Assembly: GCF_002743255.1 (NCBI RefSeq)
Contig: NZ_PDYY01000002.1
Coordinates: 124,001-188,000, forward strand
From: Sporosarcina sp. P2
GTDB taxonomy: Bacteria > Bacillota > Bacilli > Bacillales_A > Planococcaceae
Direction of reading: 5' to 3'
DNA: 64,000 nt
A model generated the notes under the pieces. It searched no databases and was not told the origin of the DNA. It saw only the letters and a program-made list of their open reading frames with translations. Positions 43,156 to 52,456 of the stretch are shown piece after piece (the stretch's first letter is position 1; each line of letters begins with the position of its first letter). The translations under genes and the position numbers were made by a program.

Positions 43156-44277
43156 TTACGATAGGAATTGAAAAGGCTCCGTAATGACTTTCGATTCAAT
43201 AAATTCAACAGGTAATTTATTTTCTTTACACAGTTCTGTCATTTTATTCGCAACGCCAGCAATCATAATTTTTTCGATATTATGACCTGGGTCTACAATG
43301 GCAAGATCGAGTACTTGCGCGTCTTGCGCGACGTGATAATACATATCCCCTGTCACGAATACATCGGCTCCTTTTCTCTTCGCAGCCGTAATGTACTTAT
43401 TTCCATCGCCACCGAGAACCGCCACTTTACGAATTTTTCTCTCCGGATCACCTACGAAACGTAATGCGGGAACTTCGAATACATCTTTTACATGTTGTGC
43501 GAATTCCTTTAACGTCATCTCATTAGCGATTTGTCCGATACGCCCGATCCCTTGCTCATTCGTTTTCTGCTGCATTTTTACTAAATCAAATGCCGGTTCT
43601 TCATAAGGATGCGCGGCAAACATTGCTTTGATGACTTTAACTTGCTGACTTTCTGCAAAAACGACTTCAATTCGCTCTTCATCTACCAGCGTCGGCTCGC
43701 CTACTTCTCCGATTGCCGGATTTGCTCCCGCAACCGGTGTAAATCGTCCAATACCTTGTGTGCTAAAACTGCATGCCTGGTAATCGCCAATCGCACCCGC
43801 TCCCGCAGATGCCAATTTCTGACGCAATGCATCAGCATTTTCTAACGGGCAAAATACCGCGAGTTTCATCAAATGTTCAGAATTCGTCACATCGATCGGT
43901 TCCGTCTGCTGTATGCCAAGACGTTCCGCTAGCATATCATTGACACCACCTGCTGCAATATCCAGATTGGTATGAGCAGCGTAGACCGCAATATTATGCT
44001 TGATACATTTCTCAATCATTTTCCCTTGTGGTGTATCGGTCAAAATAGATTTAACGGGACGGAACAATGGAGGGTGGTGGGCAATCACGAGAGTTGCCCC
44101 ATTTTCAATTGCCTCATCAATCACTTGTTCGTTGACGTCTAGCGTAACTAGAACTTTATCTACGGGACGATTCAATTGGCCGATGTGCAATCCAATTGGA
44201 TCTCCTTCAAATGCAAGTCGCTTCGGTGACCACTTTTCAAATAGTTCAATGATCTGATATCCATTACTTTTCTTCAT
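43156..44277 (-). CDS. yqfO: Nif3-like dinuclear metal protein YqfO
   Basis: 373 residues. Two Nif3 halves (GDPIGLHIGQLNRPVDKVLVTLDV, VIAHHPPLFRPVKS; and TGDMYYHVAQDAQVLDLAIVDPGHNIEKI) flank a PII-like/CutA-type insertion in the middle (MKLAVFCPLENADALRQKL..., RIEVVFAESQQVKVIKAM). Annotated elsewhere as GTP cyclohydrolase I type 2. Overlaps trmK by 14 bases, as in other Bacillales. Confidence 0.93.
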   Translation of the reverse strand: MKKSNGYQIIELFEKWSPKRLAFEGDPIGLHIGQLNRPVDKVLVTLDVNEQVIDEAIENGATLVIAHHPPLFRPVKSILTDTPQGKMIEKCIKHNIAVYAAHTNLDIAAGGVNDMLAERLGIQQTEPIDVTNSEHLMKLAVFCPLENADALRQKLASAGAGAIGDYQACSFSTQGIGRFTPVAGANPAIGEVGEPTLVDEERIEVVFAESQQVKVIKAMFAAHPYEEPAFDLVKMQQKTNEQGIGRIGQIANEMTLKEFAQHVKDVFEVPALRFVGDPERKIRKVAVLGGDGNKYITAAKRKGADVFVTGDMYYHVAQDAQVLDLAIVDPGHNIEKIMIAGVANKMTELCKENKLPVEFIESKVITEPFQFLS

Positions 44278-44971
44278 GTGCTAACACCTTCCTGACTAAT
44301 TCTATATTTTCTTGTATATTTGCTTTTTTTTGCTTAATTTCTTCTGTTTGTTCTGCGTTATCAAGGGCTTTTATGACCCGCTGCCATTCCAGCATTTCCC
44401 GTTCCCATTTCACGCGGAACACGGTAGATAGTTTACGTCGTAAAACCGGCCCGACGAGCAAATCCGTTCTCGTGTAATCAGCCGTTCCTCTTTCTAACAC
44501 GAGGACTTCATAAATTTTACTGTCTTCTTGTAGAATCTCTTCGTCTACAATAATAAATCCATTTGCTACAGCCCATTCCCGAATCGCGATCGCATGCAGA
44601 TTAGGTTGCGCGATGATCCGCTGTACATGCGTCAGACGATCCTTACCCGCTTCTAGGATGGAAGTAATCAATGTTCCACCCATACCGGCAATCGTTACGG
44701 TCTCGACATGGTCAGCATCTTCTATCGCTTGTAAACCATTTGCTAGACGCACTTCAATACGGTCCGCAAAACCATGAAGATCTACATTGCGCGTCGCCGC
44801 TTCAAAGGGACCTGTCACTACTTCTCCTGCGATAGCCTTACGTATCTTGCCTTTGTTCATTAAATAGCACGGAAGATAGGCATGATCACTACCAATATCC
44901 GCAAGCACAGTATGATTCGGTACAAAACTGGCCACCATCGCCAGACGTTCCGATAATTGATTGGTATTCAT
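44264..44971 (-). CDS. trmK: tRNA (adenine22-N1)-methyltransferase
   Basis: 235 residues from MNTNQLSERLAMVASFVPN at 44971, with AAAGGCGGGG; the earlier ATG has no ribosome site. AdoMet-binding motif VLADIGSDHAYLPCYL near 22-37, VTIAGMGGTLI near 93 and IAQPNLH. TrmK methylates A22 of tRNA-Ser/Tyr types. C-terminal coiled coil present. Confidence 0.93.
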   Translation of the reverse strand: MNTNQLSERLAMVASFVPNHTVLADIGSDHAYLPCYLMNKGKIRKAIAGEVVTGPFEAATRNVDLHGFADRIEVRLANGLQAIEDADHVETVTIAGMGGTLITSILEAGKDRLTHVQRIIAQPNLHAIAIREWAVANGFIIVDEEILQEDSKIYEVLVLERGTADYTRTDLLVGPVLRRKLSTVFRVKWEREMLEWQRVIKALDNAEQTEEIKQKKANIQENIELVRKVLAHEEK

Positions 44972-45030
44972 GGTTCCCCGCCTTTCATTCTTATCTATTG
45001 TATAATCGCTACTCATTTCGTGCAATGCAA

Positions 45031-45072
45031 AAGAGCCAGTAAACCAAGAGTTACTCCGGTTTACTGGCTCTT
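45031..45072. terminator. Terminator of cccA
   Basis: AAGAGCCAGTAAACC (45031-45045) and GGTTTACTGGCTCTT (45058-45072), a 15-base stem with TTTT on the minus strand. Confidence 0.85.
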
Positions 45073-45088
45073 TAAATTAAGTAGACAA

Positions 45089-45466
45089 TCAATCTAATGA
45101 TAAAATGTAATCAACCATTTCATCTATGTTCTCATCAGGAACTAGTCCAGCTGGCATTGCAGTTCCAGCAACACCGTTTTTGATTGCATCATGTGCTTCT
45201 TTTGCGTCAAGTGAGCTATTTAAAGCCGGCCCCATTCCGCCAGCCAAGCCATCGCCGTGACAACTAATACACTTCTGCTGAGCAACTGCCTCTGCGTCAA
45301 ATTCGCCAGTGTTTGCACTTTCTTCTTCAGTTGTTTGCTCAGTGCCTTCTTCGTTAGCTCCAGCAATTTCCTTTTTTTGATCTAGGCCATAAAGTGACAT
45401 GAAGAAAACCAGTCCAATTCCGAGCGCGAAAATTAGGAAAAATGGTACAACAGGATTTTTATTCAT
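45089..45466 (-). CDS. cccA: Cytochrome c-550, membrane-anchored
   Basis: 125 residues from MNKNPVVPFFLIFALGIGLVFFM at 45466 (GGAGGG site). One membrane anchor, then an acidic Glu/Thr linker and a class I cytochrome domain with the haem motif CISCH and the axial Met in GTAMPAGL. Carries electrons to cytochrome c oxidase on the outer face. Confidence 0.95.
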   Translation of the reverse strand: MNKNPVVPFFLIFALGIGLVFFMSLYGLDQKKEIAGANEEGTEQTTEEESANTGEFDAEAVAQQKCISCHGDGLAGGMGPALNSSLDAKEAHDAIKNGVAGTAMPAGLVPDENIDEMVDYILSLD

Positions 45467-45503
45467 TGGATTACCCTCCTTCACCAGAATCTATTCTGTA
45501 AAA

Positions 45504-45537
45504 GATACAGTATACAATTAACATTGTACTGTATCTA
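45504..45537. promoter_or_regulatory. Large dyad upstream of cccA
   Basis: AGATACAGTATACAAT (45504-45519), TAAC, then ATTGTACTGTATCT (45524-45537): a near-perfect inverted repeat with two extra bases in the left arm. It lies about 40 bases upstream of the cccA start; it could be an operator or a terminator for the upstream gene. Confidence 0.5.
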
Positions 45538-45604
45538 TAAGAAAACTGAAAGTGTTATTGGACGACTTTTCGTCTTTTGTGACAGAATCGCCATAATTCG
45601 CAAT

Positions 45605-46747
45605 TCAGCAACCTAGTTGTCTAGCGATGACCATCCGCTGTACTTCTGAAGTACCTTCTCCAATTTCAAGAAGCTTGGCATCACGTAAATAACGTTCGAC
45701 TTCGTACTCACGCATATAGCCATAGCCACCGTGTATTTGGATCGCTTCATCGGCAACTTCCATAGCAATTTCGGAAGCATATAATTTACACATCGAGGCT
45801 TCTTTTGTAAACATTCTACCTTGGTCTTTCAGCCAGGCCGCTTTATACACCATAGTCCGTGCAAGTTCAATCTTCATCGCCATATCAGCCAGTTTGAATT
45901 GTGTAATTTGGAAAGAGGATAACGTCTTTCCGAATTGCTTACGTTCTTTTGAATAGTTCAAAGCCCTCTCATAAGCTGCCTGTGCAATACCTACTGCCAT
46001 AGCACCGATCCCGATACGACCACCGTCAAGTGTTACAAGGAATTGCTGAAGCCCTTTTCCACTCTCGCCAAGTAGATTCTCTTCTGGAACTACTACATCT
46101 TCAAGCAATAATTCTGTTGTATTGGAAGCATGCAAGCCCATCTTTTCATAGTTATCGATAATTTTAAAGCCTTTTAAATCCGTCGGTACGATAATTGCGC
46201 TAATCTCTTTCTTGCCGTCTTCACGACCCGTCACAGCCGTCAATGCTAGGTGTTTAGCGTAGCTTGCATTGGTAATATAGACCTTTGAGCCGTTGATCGT
46301 ATACTGCCCGTTAGAAAGCACAGCAGACGTCTCTGTTCCACCAGCATCAGATCCAGCATTAGGCTCTGTCAAACCGAAAGCCCCAAAGGATTCGCCAGTA
46401 CAGATCGGCGTTAGATACTTCTGCTTTTGCTCTTTTGTTCCAAATAAGTTGAGAGGTGCACCGCCTAGTGAAATATGAGCGGAATACGTAATACCCGTCG
46501 ATGCACATGCACGGCTCAATTCTTCCGTAACAATAGCAAAACTGATCGTGTCTGCCCCACCACCCCCGTATTTCTCGGGAAATGGTAAGCCCATCATGCC
46601 CATTTCTGAAAGCTTTTGAAAAATTTCCACCGGGAACTTTCCCGAGCGATCACGATCTACTGCACCTGGCGCTACTTCCTCATTTGAAAAATCTCTCATC
46701 AGTTTTTTCACCATTTGCTGTTCTTGAGTTAAATCAAAGTTCATCAT
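45605..46747 (-). CDS. Acyl-CoA dehydrogenase
   Basis: 380 residues; ATGs at 46753, 46747 and 46744 are possible, and 46747 fits GGAGAGAGG best. Flavin-binding motifs FGAFGLTEPNAGSDAGGT and VYITNASYAKH, catalytic Glu region IQIHGGYGYMREYEVERYLRDAK near 360, and the terminal IGEGTSEVQRMVIAR are intact. Oxidises short or branched acyl-CoA with FAD. Not normally beside sigA in B. subtilis, so this is a local difference. Confidence 0.92.
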   Translation of the reverse strand: MMNFDLTQEQQMVKKLMRDFSNEEVAPGAVDRDRSGKFPVEIFQKLSEMGMMGLPFPEKYGGGGADTISFAIVTEELSRACASTGITYSAHISLGGAPLNLFGTKEQKQKYLTPICTGESFGAFGLTEPNAGSDAGGTETSAVLSNGQYTINGSKVYITNASYAKHLALTAVTGREDGKKEISAIIVPTDLKGFKIIDNYEKMGLHASNTTELLLEDVVVPEENLLGESGKGLQQFLVTLDGGRIGIGAMAVGIAQAAYERALNYSKERKQFGKTLSSFQITQFKLADMAMKIELARTMVYKAAWLKDQGRMFTKEASMCKLYASEIAMEVADEAIQIHGGYGYMREYEVERYLRDAKLLEIGEGTSEVQRMVIARQLGC

Positions 46748-46854
46748 GATCATCCTCTCTCCACTTATACCGTTCTATTAAACTTGTAAGCCCTTACATG
46801 TTAGTATATAGAAAAAGAACGGAATATAACAATACCTCATTACATTCCGTCCGT

Positions 46855-47421
46855 TTATATAGATAATAGTAAAAATGCGACTACTGTCAATAGACCTAGT
46901 GAGCCTGAAATAGTGAAGTATAGTAACTTTAATATTCTTCCAGTAAATAACCATAAACCGCAATTCAACACGAGGAGTCCGATCAATAATGTCGTGTCCC
47001 CATTAAAAAATGCAGTCCAAATCTTCAATGACATCATCAATAAAAGAAAAGCCATCGATATGTAGAGAAATGGTGCAAAACCTTTCTTACTGAATGTTTT
47101 TCCCGATACGAACGTTAGGAAAATCAAAGCCAATACAGCTGCAACAGTCAATGTGGCGACTGGATATTCCGTCAGTACAAACATAGCAACTGATGCTACA
47201 CCTGCAAGCAATAAGCTAATAAGCAAAATCATAAATTGTTTGACTCGCAACTTTCTGCGTTCCATTTGAAGTGTGGAAGATTCTTTCTCTGCCACTTCGT
47301 CCGGATCTTCTCCTTGTGCATACAAGGTTATGAGGAAATCACAATAATGCTCAGGCAGGAGTTTATTGGCTTTCCAATACCGGATTTCAGAAATGATGAT
47401 CTGTTTCTTATCTATAGCCAT
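46855..47421 (-). CDS. Membrane protein of unknown function
   Basis: 188 residues, ribosome site GGAGGAGAAAGG. The soluble N-terminal 65 residues (IDKKQIIISEIRYWKANKLLPEHYCDFLITLYAQ) resemble the N-terminus of DUF2157-like membrane proteins, followed by five or six membrane helices. It lies downstream of sigA behind a terminator. Family assignment is tentative. Confidence 0.65.
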   Translation of the reverse strand: MAIDKKQIIISEIRYWKANKLLPEHYCDFLITLYAQGEDPDEVAEKESSTLQMERRKLRVKQFMILLISLLLAGVASVAMFVLTEYPVATLTVAAVLALIFLTFVSGKTFSKKGFAPFLYISMAFLLLMMSLKIWTAFFNGDTTLLIGLLVLNCGLWLFTGRILKLLYFTISGSLGLLTVVAFLLLSI

Positions 47422-47466
47422 CCTTTCTCCTCCAATAGTATCAATCTTCTTTTTTAAAATAAAGAA

Positions 47467-47493
47467 TAAAAAGCATCGGCTATTTCCAGCCGA
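47467..47493 (-). terminator. Terminator of sigA
   Basis: GCATCGGC-tatttcca-GCCGATGC (47470-47493); TTTTTATT follows on the minus strand. Confidence 0.92.
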
Positions 47494-47501
47494 TGCACCT
47501 A

Positions 47502-48671
47502 TTATTCTAAGAAGTCTTTAAGTCGTTTGCTGCGTGATGGGTGGCGTAACTTTCTAAGTGCTTTTGCTTCGATCTGACGAATACGCTCACGCGTAACACC
47601 AAATACTTTGCCCACTTCTTCAAGCGTACGTGTGCGTCCATCGTCTAGACCAAAACGTAAACGTAATACATTTTCTTCACGATCTGTTAATGTATCTAAA
47701 ACATCTTCAAGTTGTTCCTTTAACAATTCATACGCTGCATGGTCTGAAGGAGACTGCGCTTCTGAGTCTTCGATAAAATCACCAAGATGAGAGTCGTCTT
47801 CTTCACCAATTGGCGTTTCCAATGAAACGGGCTCTTGAGCAATCTTCAATATTTCACGAACTTTTTCTGGAGTCAAGTCCATTTCTTCTCCGATTTCTTC
47901 CGGGGACGGCTCTCGTCCTAAATCTTGGAGCAATTGACGCTGAACACGAATCAATTTATTGATCGTTTCCACCATATGCACAGGAATACGAATGGTACGT
48001 GCCTGATCCGCAATTGCGCGTGTGATTGCCTGACGGATCCACCAAGTTGCATACGTACTGAATTTAAAGCCTTTCGTATGGTCAAATTTCTCAACGGCTT
48101 TAATAAGACCCATATTCCCTTCTTGAATCAAATCTAGGAATAGCATACCGCGACCGACATAGCGTTTTGCAATACTGACAACTAAACGTAAGTTCGCTTC
48201 AGCCAATTTCTTTTTGGCATTCTCACCACGAATAATAGTAGCATCTAATGCAGGTGTCATTTTCCCTGTTTCCTCAAGCTCTGTTTCAGCAGCTAAACCA
48301 TCGATAATCCGAATCGCTAATTCTACTTCTTCTTTACCTGTCAATAAATCTACTCGTCCTATTTCTTTTAAATACATACGGACTGGATCGTTGATTCTTA
48401 CGCCAGGTGGTACACTTAAATCATTTAAATCAAATTGCTCTTCTTTTTCAGCCTTGGGATCAGCTTCTTCTTTTCTATCCATTTCGATTTCTTGCGCTTC
48501 AATCTGATCTAAAAACTCTTCAAATTGGTCTGGCTCCATTTCGAAGGATGCCAGTTTTTCTGTTACATCCTCTAATGTTAGTTCACCTGTTTTTTTACCT
48601 GCTTCAATAATTGCTGCTTTTGCTTCTTCAAGAGTCAATTCTACTTCTCCCGTTTGTTCTTCTTTTGTCAT
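47502..48671 (-). CDS. sigA: Primary sigma factor SigA (RpoD)
   Basis: 389 residues. Region 1.1 ([23 protein letters not shown]), region 1.2 ([24 protein letters not shown]), regions 2.1-2.4 ([54 protein letters not shown]), region 3 and region 4.2 helix-turn-helix ([28 protein letters not shown]). Housekeeping promoter recognition. Downstream of dnaG, as is standard. Confidence 0.98.
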   Translation of the reverse strand: MTKEEQTGEVELTLEEAKAAIIEAGKKTGELTLEDVTEKLASFEMEPDQFEEFLDQIEAQEIEMDRKEEADPKAEKEEQFDLNDLSVPPGVRINDPVRMYLKEIGRVDLLTGKEEVELAIRIIDGLAAETELEETGKMTPALDATIIRGENAKKKLAEANLRLVVSIAKRYVGRGMLFLDLIQEGNMGLIKAVEKFDHTKGFKFSTYATWWIRQAITRAIADQARTIRIPVHMVETINKLIRVQRQLLQDLGREPSPEEIGEEMDLTPEKVREILKIAQEPVSLETPIGEEDDSHLGDFIEDSEAQSPSDHAAYELLKEQLEDVLDTLTDREENVLRLRFGLDDGRTRTLEEVGKVFGVTRERIRQIEAKALRKLRHPSRSKRLKDFLE

Positions 48672-48686
48672 AGTGACTATACCTCC

Positions 48687-50504
48687 TTACAGAACCTTTA
48701 ACGATCTCACAAGCTGGATTACTTCCGAGGCCAACTCCATTGCTTTAAGTAGGTCGTTCCTTTTTTCTGCTTCTTTAGATTCGTGCCGCTTTTGATCAAT
48801 TAGACGTTTAATTTGATTTCTTTTTAAATGACGGATACAGTCATTTACTTCTTGTGTGGTATGCTCCTTTGAACGTTCAGTTAAGATGGCTTCCATGACG
48901 ACTTTCTTCAGTTGCCGGTCTTCCAACATTTCTGCAAATCGCTGATAGTTTGGCAAATCATATTGTTCATAAAACGCTGCCAACTTAAAGAATATTTTGA
49001 TGACATCATCTCTTACAAATAAATCTTGAAGTTCCAGTCGTTTTTCCTCGAATAGATCTGCGTCCATCAGCAGATGTGCAAGAAGTAATTGTTCCGCGCG
49101 ATCTGTTTCTGCACGATTCGCCGGGACTCTCGTAACTTGTACAGTTCTGTTTTCATCAGGACTTGAATCATGCGATTGTTTCGATTGTTTCGCCTTTTTT
49201 GCAATCGACTTAGTAAATTCTTGTTCAAGTGACTCTTTTGAAGCATGTGTTTCATTGTGGAGTTGCTGGATCAATAAATCTTTCTCAATAGGAGAACAAC
49301 GGTGAGCCAGTTCGTCAAATACTTCATGTACGTATTGCTTGATATCATGATCAACGGACAAATTTTTATCTCTTCTATAGTAGGCCGCTACGAAAGAAAT
49401 ATAGGACAACGCTTGATCAAGCACCTTTTCCGAAAATACTTCTGAACCATGCTGACTAATATAATCATCAGGATCCATTTTGTCTGGCAAAGTGGCAACG
49501 AGTACGTCCATTGCGCTATCCATCAATTGGTCAGCAAATCGTTTGGCAGCCCCCCAGCCAGCTGAGTCACCATCACAGCAAATGACTATTTTTTTTGCCA
49601 TTCGCTTTAATTTCACGATATGATGCGCGGATAATGCAGTACCCATAACAGCCACCGTATTTCCTATTCCGCCACGATCTGCTGCAATCGTATCCATGAA
49701 ACCTTCGAATAGTACTACTTTACCCGTTTTTCGAACATTAAGACGTGCTCGGTGAAAATTAAACAAAACCTTACTTTTTTCAAAGACGGGAGTTTCTGGA
49801 CTATTGATATATTTAGCGTCAGAAGAAGAATCCTCCAACCTTCTGCCGGAGAATGCGATTGTTGCACCATTATCATCCTGAATCGGAAACATGATCCTTC
49901 CCCTGAAACGGTCAAAATAACCTGAGCCATCTTCTTTATGGAAACAAAGTCCTGCCGTTTCCATTTCTTGCATATCAAAACCTTGTCTCTTCAGCAGTGC
50001 CGATAAGGCATCTGACTGAACGGGAGACCATCCTATTTCATACTGTTCTATCTCATCACGCGTAAATCCTCTTTTTTCTAGATATTCTAATGCTTTTTCG
50101 CCTTCTATGGTGTTTAAGAGCAGATGGCTATAAAAATTAGCAGCCAGTGTGTAGGCTTTCAGCATTTTTTGATTAGACGAGGATTTTGACGCTTGGTTGT
50201 CTGTTTGGGAACTTTCCAACTCTAATCCCATTCGACTGCCTAGTTTGACGATGGAGTCAATGAATGATCGATTTTCCATATCCATCATGAACGTGATGGC
50301 ATTACCGCTTGCACCGCAACCAAAACAATGAAATAACTGCTTATCTTCGGAAACAGAGAAAGACGGGCTACCTTCTTCATGGAATGGGCAGAGTCCAAAC
50401 CAGTTTTTACCTCTTTTTGCTAATTGGACATATTCGCTGATCAAATCGACAATGTCAGTTCCTGAACGGATTTCCTCAATTGTATCGTCAGATATTCTTG
50501 TCAT
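48687..50504 (-). CDS. dnaG: DNA primase
   Basis: 605 residues. N-terminal zinc finger (LCPFHEEGSPSFS...FHCFGCGASGN), TOPRIM core with EGFMDTIA and the CCDGDSAG acidic pair, and C-terminal helicase-binding domain. Makes RNA primers at the fork. Co-transcribed with sigA (15-base gap). Confidence 0.97.
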   Translation of the reverse strand: MTRISDDTIEEIRSGTDIVDLISEYVQLAKRGKNWFGLCPFHEEGSPSFSVSEDKQLFHCFGCGASGNAITFMMDMENRSFIDSIVKLGSRMGLELESSQTDNQASKSSSNQKMLKAYTLAANFYSHLLLNTIEGEKALEYLEKRGFTRDEIEQYEIGWSPVQSDALSALLKRQGFDMQEMETAGLCFHKEDGSGYFDRFRGRIMFPIQDDNGATIAFSGRRLEDSSSDAKYINSPETPVFEKSKVLFNFHRARLNVRKTGKVVLFEGFMDTIAADRGGIGNTVAVMGTALSAHHIVKLKRMAKKIVICCDGDSAGWGAAKRFADQLMDSAMDVLVATLPDKMDPDDYISQHGSEVFSEKVLDQALSYISFVAAYYRRDKNLSVDHDIKQYVHEVFDELAHRCSPIEKDLLIQQLHNETHASKESLEQEFTKSIAKKAKQSKQSHDSSPDENRTVQVTRVPANRAETDRAEQLLLAHLLMDADLFEEKRLELQDLFVRDDVIKIFFKLAAFYEQYDLPNYQRFAEMLEDRQLKKVVMEAILTERSKEHTTQEVNDCIRHLKRNQIKRLIDQKRHESKEAEKRNDLLKAMELASEVIQLVRSLKVL

Positions 50505-50654
50505 TCTATCACCATTTCCACTCTATATACATAAATTCTAGACGTTTTCCAAAAATCCTTCTTTATCGACATTTTTTGCTATAACTATTTTCAGTATCTG
50601 CAATTATGTCACATTTATGACATGTTAGCCGAGTAGACACACACACAGAAAAAA

Positions 50655-50692
50655 GAAGACCCAACTAGTTCGTTCAGTTGGCCTTCCTTGCT
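50655..50692 (-). terminator. Terminator of yqfL
   Basis: GGCCAACT ... AGTTGGGTC hairpin on the minus strand (positions about 50,660-50,686), with a TTCTTTTTT run after it. The remaining gap to dnaG (to 50,673) shows no gene. Confidence 0.65.
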
Positions 50693-51492
50693 GAAAATGC
50701 TTTAAGAATCGTATTGGCTGTCTCTTCTACCGCGCGATTCGTCACATCGATGACTTCACAACCGACACGCGTAGTAATTTCATTGAAATAGTCCATCTCT
50801 TGTTGAATACGTGCTATTTTCGCATAGTTTGCATCATCTTTCAAGCCTAATGCCTCCAAGCGAGATTTCCGAATCGAATTTAATTGCTCAACGGAAATAC
50901 ATAGGCCAAAGCACTTTGTAGGGTCAATGGAGAAAAGTTCTGATGGTGGGTCTACTTCTGGCATAAGGGGCACGTTGGCCACTTTAAAACCTTTATTCGC
51001 AAGATATTGAGATAAAGGAGTTTTGGATGTTCGCGACACACCGATTAGAACCATGTCTGCTTCCAATATACCACGCGTGTCTCTTCCGTCATCATAGCGA
51101 ACTGCAAACTCGATGGCTTCGATTTTTTTGAAATAGTCATCATCTAACTTCCTGACAAGACCCGGCTCTTCAAATGGTTCTTGTTTCAATTGGTCCCCCA
51201 TCTTCTCAATCAATGGACCGAGTAAGTCTACGAAAGGGACTTCCAATTCTTCACAAAGTACATATAGCTGTTCCCTCATCTGGCTTTTGACCAAAGTAAA
51301 GACAATCAACGCTTGCTGTTGCTTTGCCAAGAAAACAATTTCTTCTAATTGTGAATTCTCTTCTATATACGAAAACCTTTTTATTGAAACCGTCTCTAAA
51401 TCATGACGAAACTGACTCGCAGCCGCTTTCGTCACAAGACCTGCAGTTTCCCCGACGGAATCGGAGACAATGAATAATGTGAATTTTGTCAT
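50674..51492 (-). CDS. yqfL: Pyruvate, phosphate dikinase regulatory-type kinase/phosphorylase
   Basis: 272 residues from MTKFTLFIVSDSVGETA at 51492 (GAGGAGTG). DUF299 family with the P-loop GVSRTSKTPLSQYLA near 145 and LCISVEQLNSIRKSRL. Members switch PPDK or PEP synthase by ADP-dependent phosphorylation; in B. subtilis YqfL modulates CcpN activity. Next to ccpN in the same operon. Confidence 0.93.
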   Translation of the reverse strand: MTKFTLFIVSDSVGETAGLVTKAAASQFRHDLETVSIKRFSYIEENSQLEEIVFLAKQQQALIVFTLVKSQMREQLYVLCEELEVPFVDLLGPLIEKMGDQLKQEPFEEPGLVRKLDDDYFKKIEAIEFAVRYDDGRDTRGILEADMVLIGVSRTSKTPLSQYLANKGFKVANVPLMPEVDPPSELFSIDPTKCFGLCISVEQLNSIRKSRLEALGLKDDANYAKIARIQQEMDYFNEITTRVGCEVIDVTNRAVEETANTILKAFSARKAN

Positions 51493-51503
51493 GTAGTCAC
51501 TCC

Positions 51504-52142
51504 TCACACATCTTGATCTTCCACTAATGAAAGAAAAGCGGCAGTAATATTTGTTTTTGTCACTCGTCCCATTACTTCAAGTCCGTTTTTACGCTCTTGA
51601 ACTATAGGTAATGAATCGATTTGGCTGTCCATCATTTTTTTGGCAACGGAAATGAGTGTATCTTCTTTTTTGCAATATGTGACATTCGGCATTCTTGTCA
51701 TAATGACATGCACGGGTATCTTTTCTAGTTCTGTTCTTCCGATGCTCGTTCTCAACAGATCCTTACGTGATACAACGCCTGTCAATAACGACTGCTGGTC
51801 CACTACGAATAGTGTTCCAACATCCTCTAAAAACAGTTGGCAAATCGCGTCATATACTGATAGATTTTCAGTAATGACGACTGGCCTCGATTGATAATTA
51901 GCTACAATCATATCCACCATGCCATCCGCAACGGATTTAATAGGTTTCTTACCTGAATAGAAATAACCTACACGCGGTCGTGCATCCAAAAATCCAGCCA
52001 TCGTCAAGATTGCTAAATCTGGCCGGATCGTAGCGCGTGCTAAATGTAAACGTTCAGCAATTTGCTCTCCTGTAATCGGACCGTTTCCTTTGACGATGTC
52101 GAGGATTTCATTCTGACGTGTATTTAATTCCAAACATGTCAC
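51504..52142 (-). CDS. ccpN: Gluconeogenesis repressor CcpN
   Basis: 212 residues. Winged helix-turn-helix at the N-terminus (ITGEQIAERLHLARATIRPDLAILTMAGFLDARPRVGYFYSG) and two CBS domains (YQSRPVVITENLSVYDAICQLFLEDVGTLFVVD; MTRMPNVTYCKKEDTLISVAKKMMDSQIDSLPIV) that sense nucleotides. Represses gapB and pckA under glycolytic conditions. Stop is 12 bases before yqfL. Confidence 0.93.
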   Translation of the reverse strand: MTCLELNTRQNEILDIVKGNGPITGEQIAERLHLARATIRPDLAILTMAGFLDARPRVGYFYSGKKPIKSVADGMVDMIVANYQSRPVVITENLSVYDAICQLFLEDVGTLFVVDQQSLLTGVVSRKDLLRTSIGRTELEKIPVHVIMTRMPNVTYCKKEDTLISVAKKMMDSQIDSLPIVQERKNGLEVMGRVTKTNITAAFLSLVEDQDV

Positions 52143-52199
52143 CGCCTTCAGACTTCAAAGTTGTATTTACTGCCTAATTATATATCAACACGCTCGCTA

Positions 52200-52437
52200 T
52201 TGCGAAGAAAGGAGAAGCATGCTAAACTAATTTTGAATCAAGTAAACGAAGAACGGTCAATAAGTAGTGTATATTTTGAGCGAGCAGGGATAGTGAAAGC
52301 CTGTACCTACACGAAACGGCAGCCGGGAGTTGAAACATTCATTATGAAAGTGGGTTGAAAAACCAATCGGGGTGGAACCGCGGGTTATCATGCACTCGTC
52401 CCCGGACATGATCTATGTCCGGAGACGTGTGCTTATT
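52200..52437 (+). promoter_or_regulatory. Glycine T-box riboswitch
   Basis: Stem I apex GCGAGCAGGGATAGTGAAAG (52281-52300) has the usual T-box loop. The specifier loop ACGAAAC-GGC-A gives GGC (52318-52320), a glycine codon. The T-box antiterminator GGGGTGGAACCGCGGGTT (52369-52386) follows, then a terminator GTCCCCGGACAT...ATGTCCGGAGAC. Uncharged tRNA-Gly would allow transcription of glyS. Confidence 0.93.
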
Positions 52438-52456
52438 TTAATTGGAGGCGTTTAGA

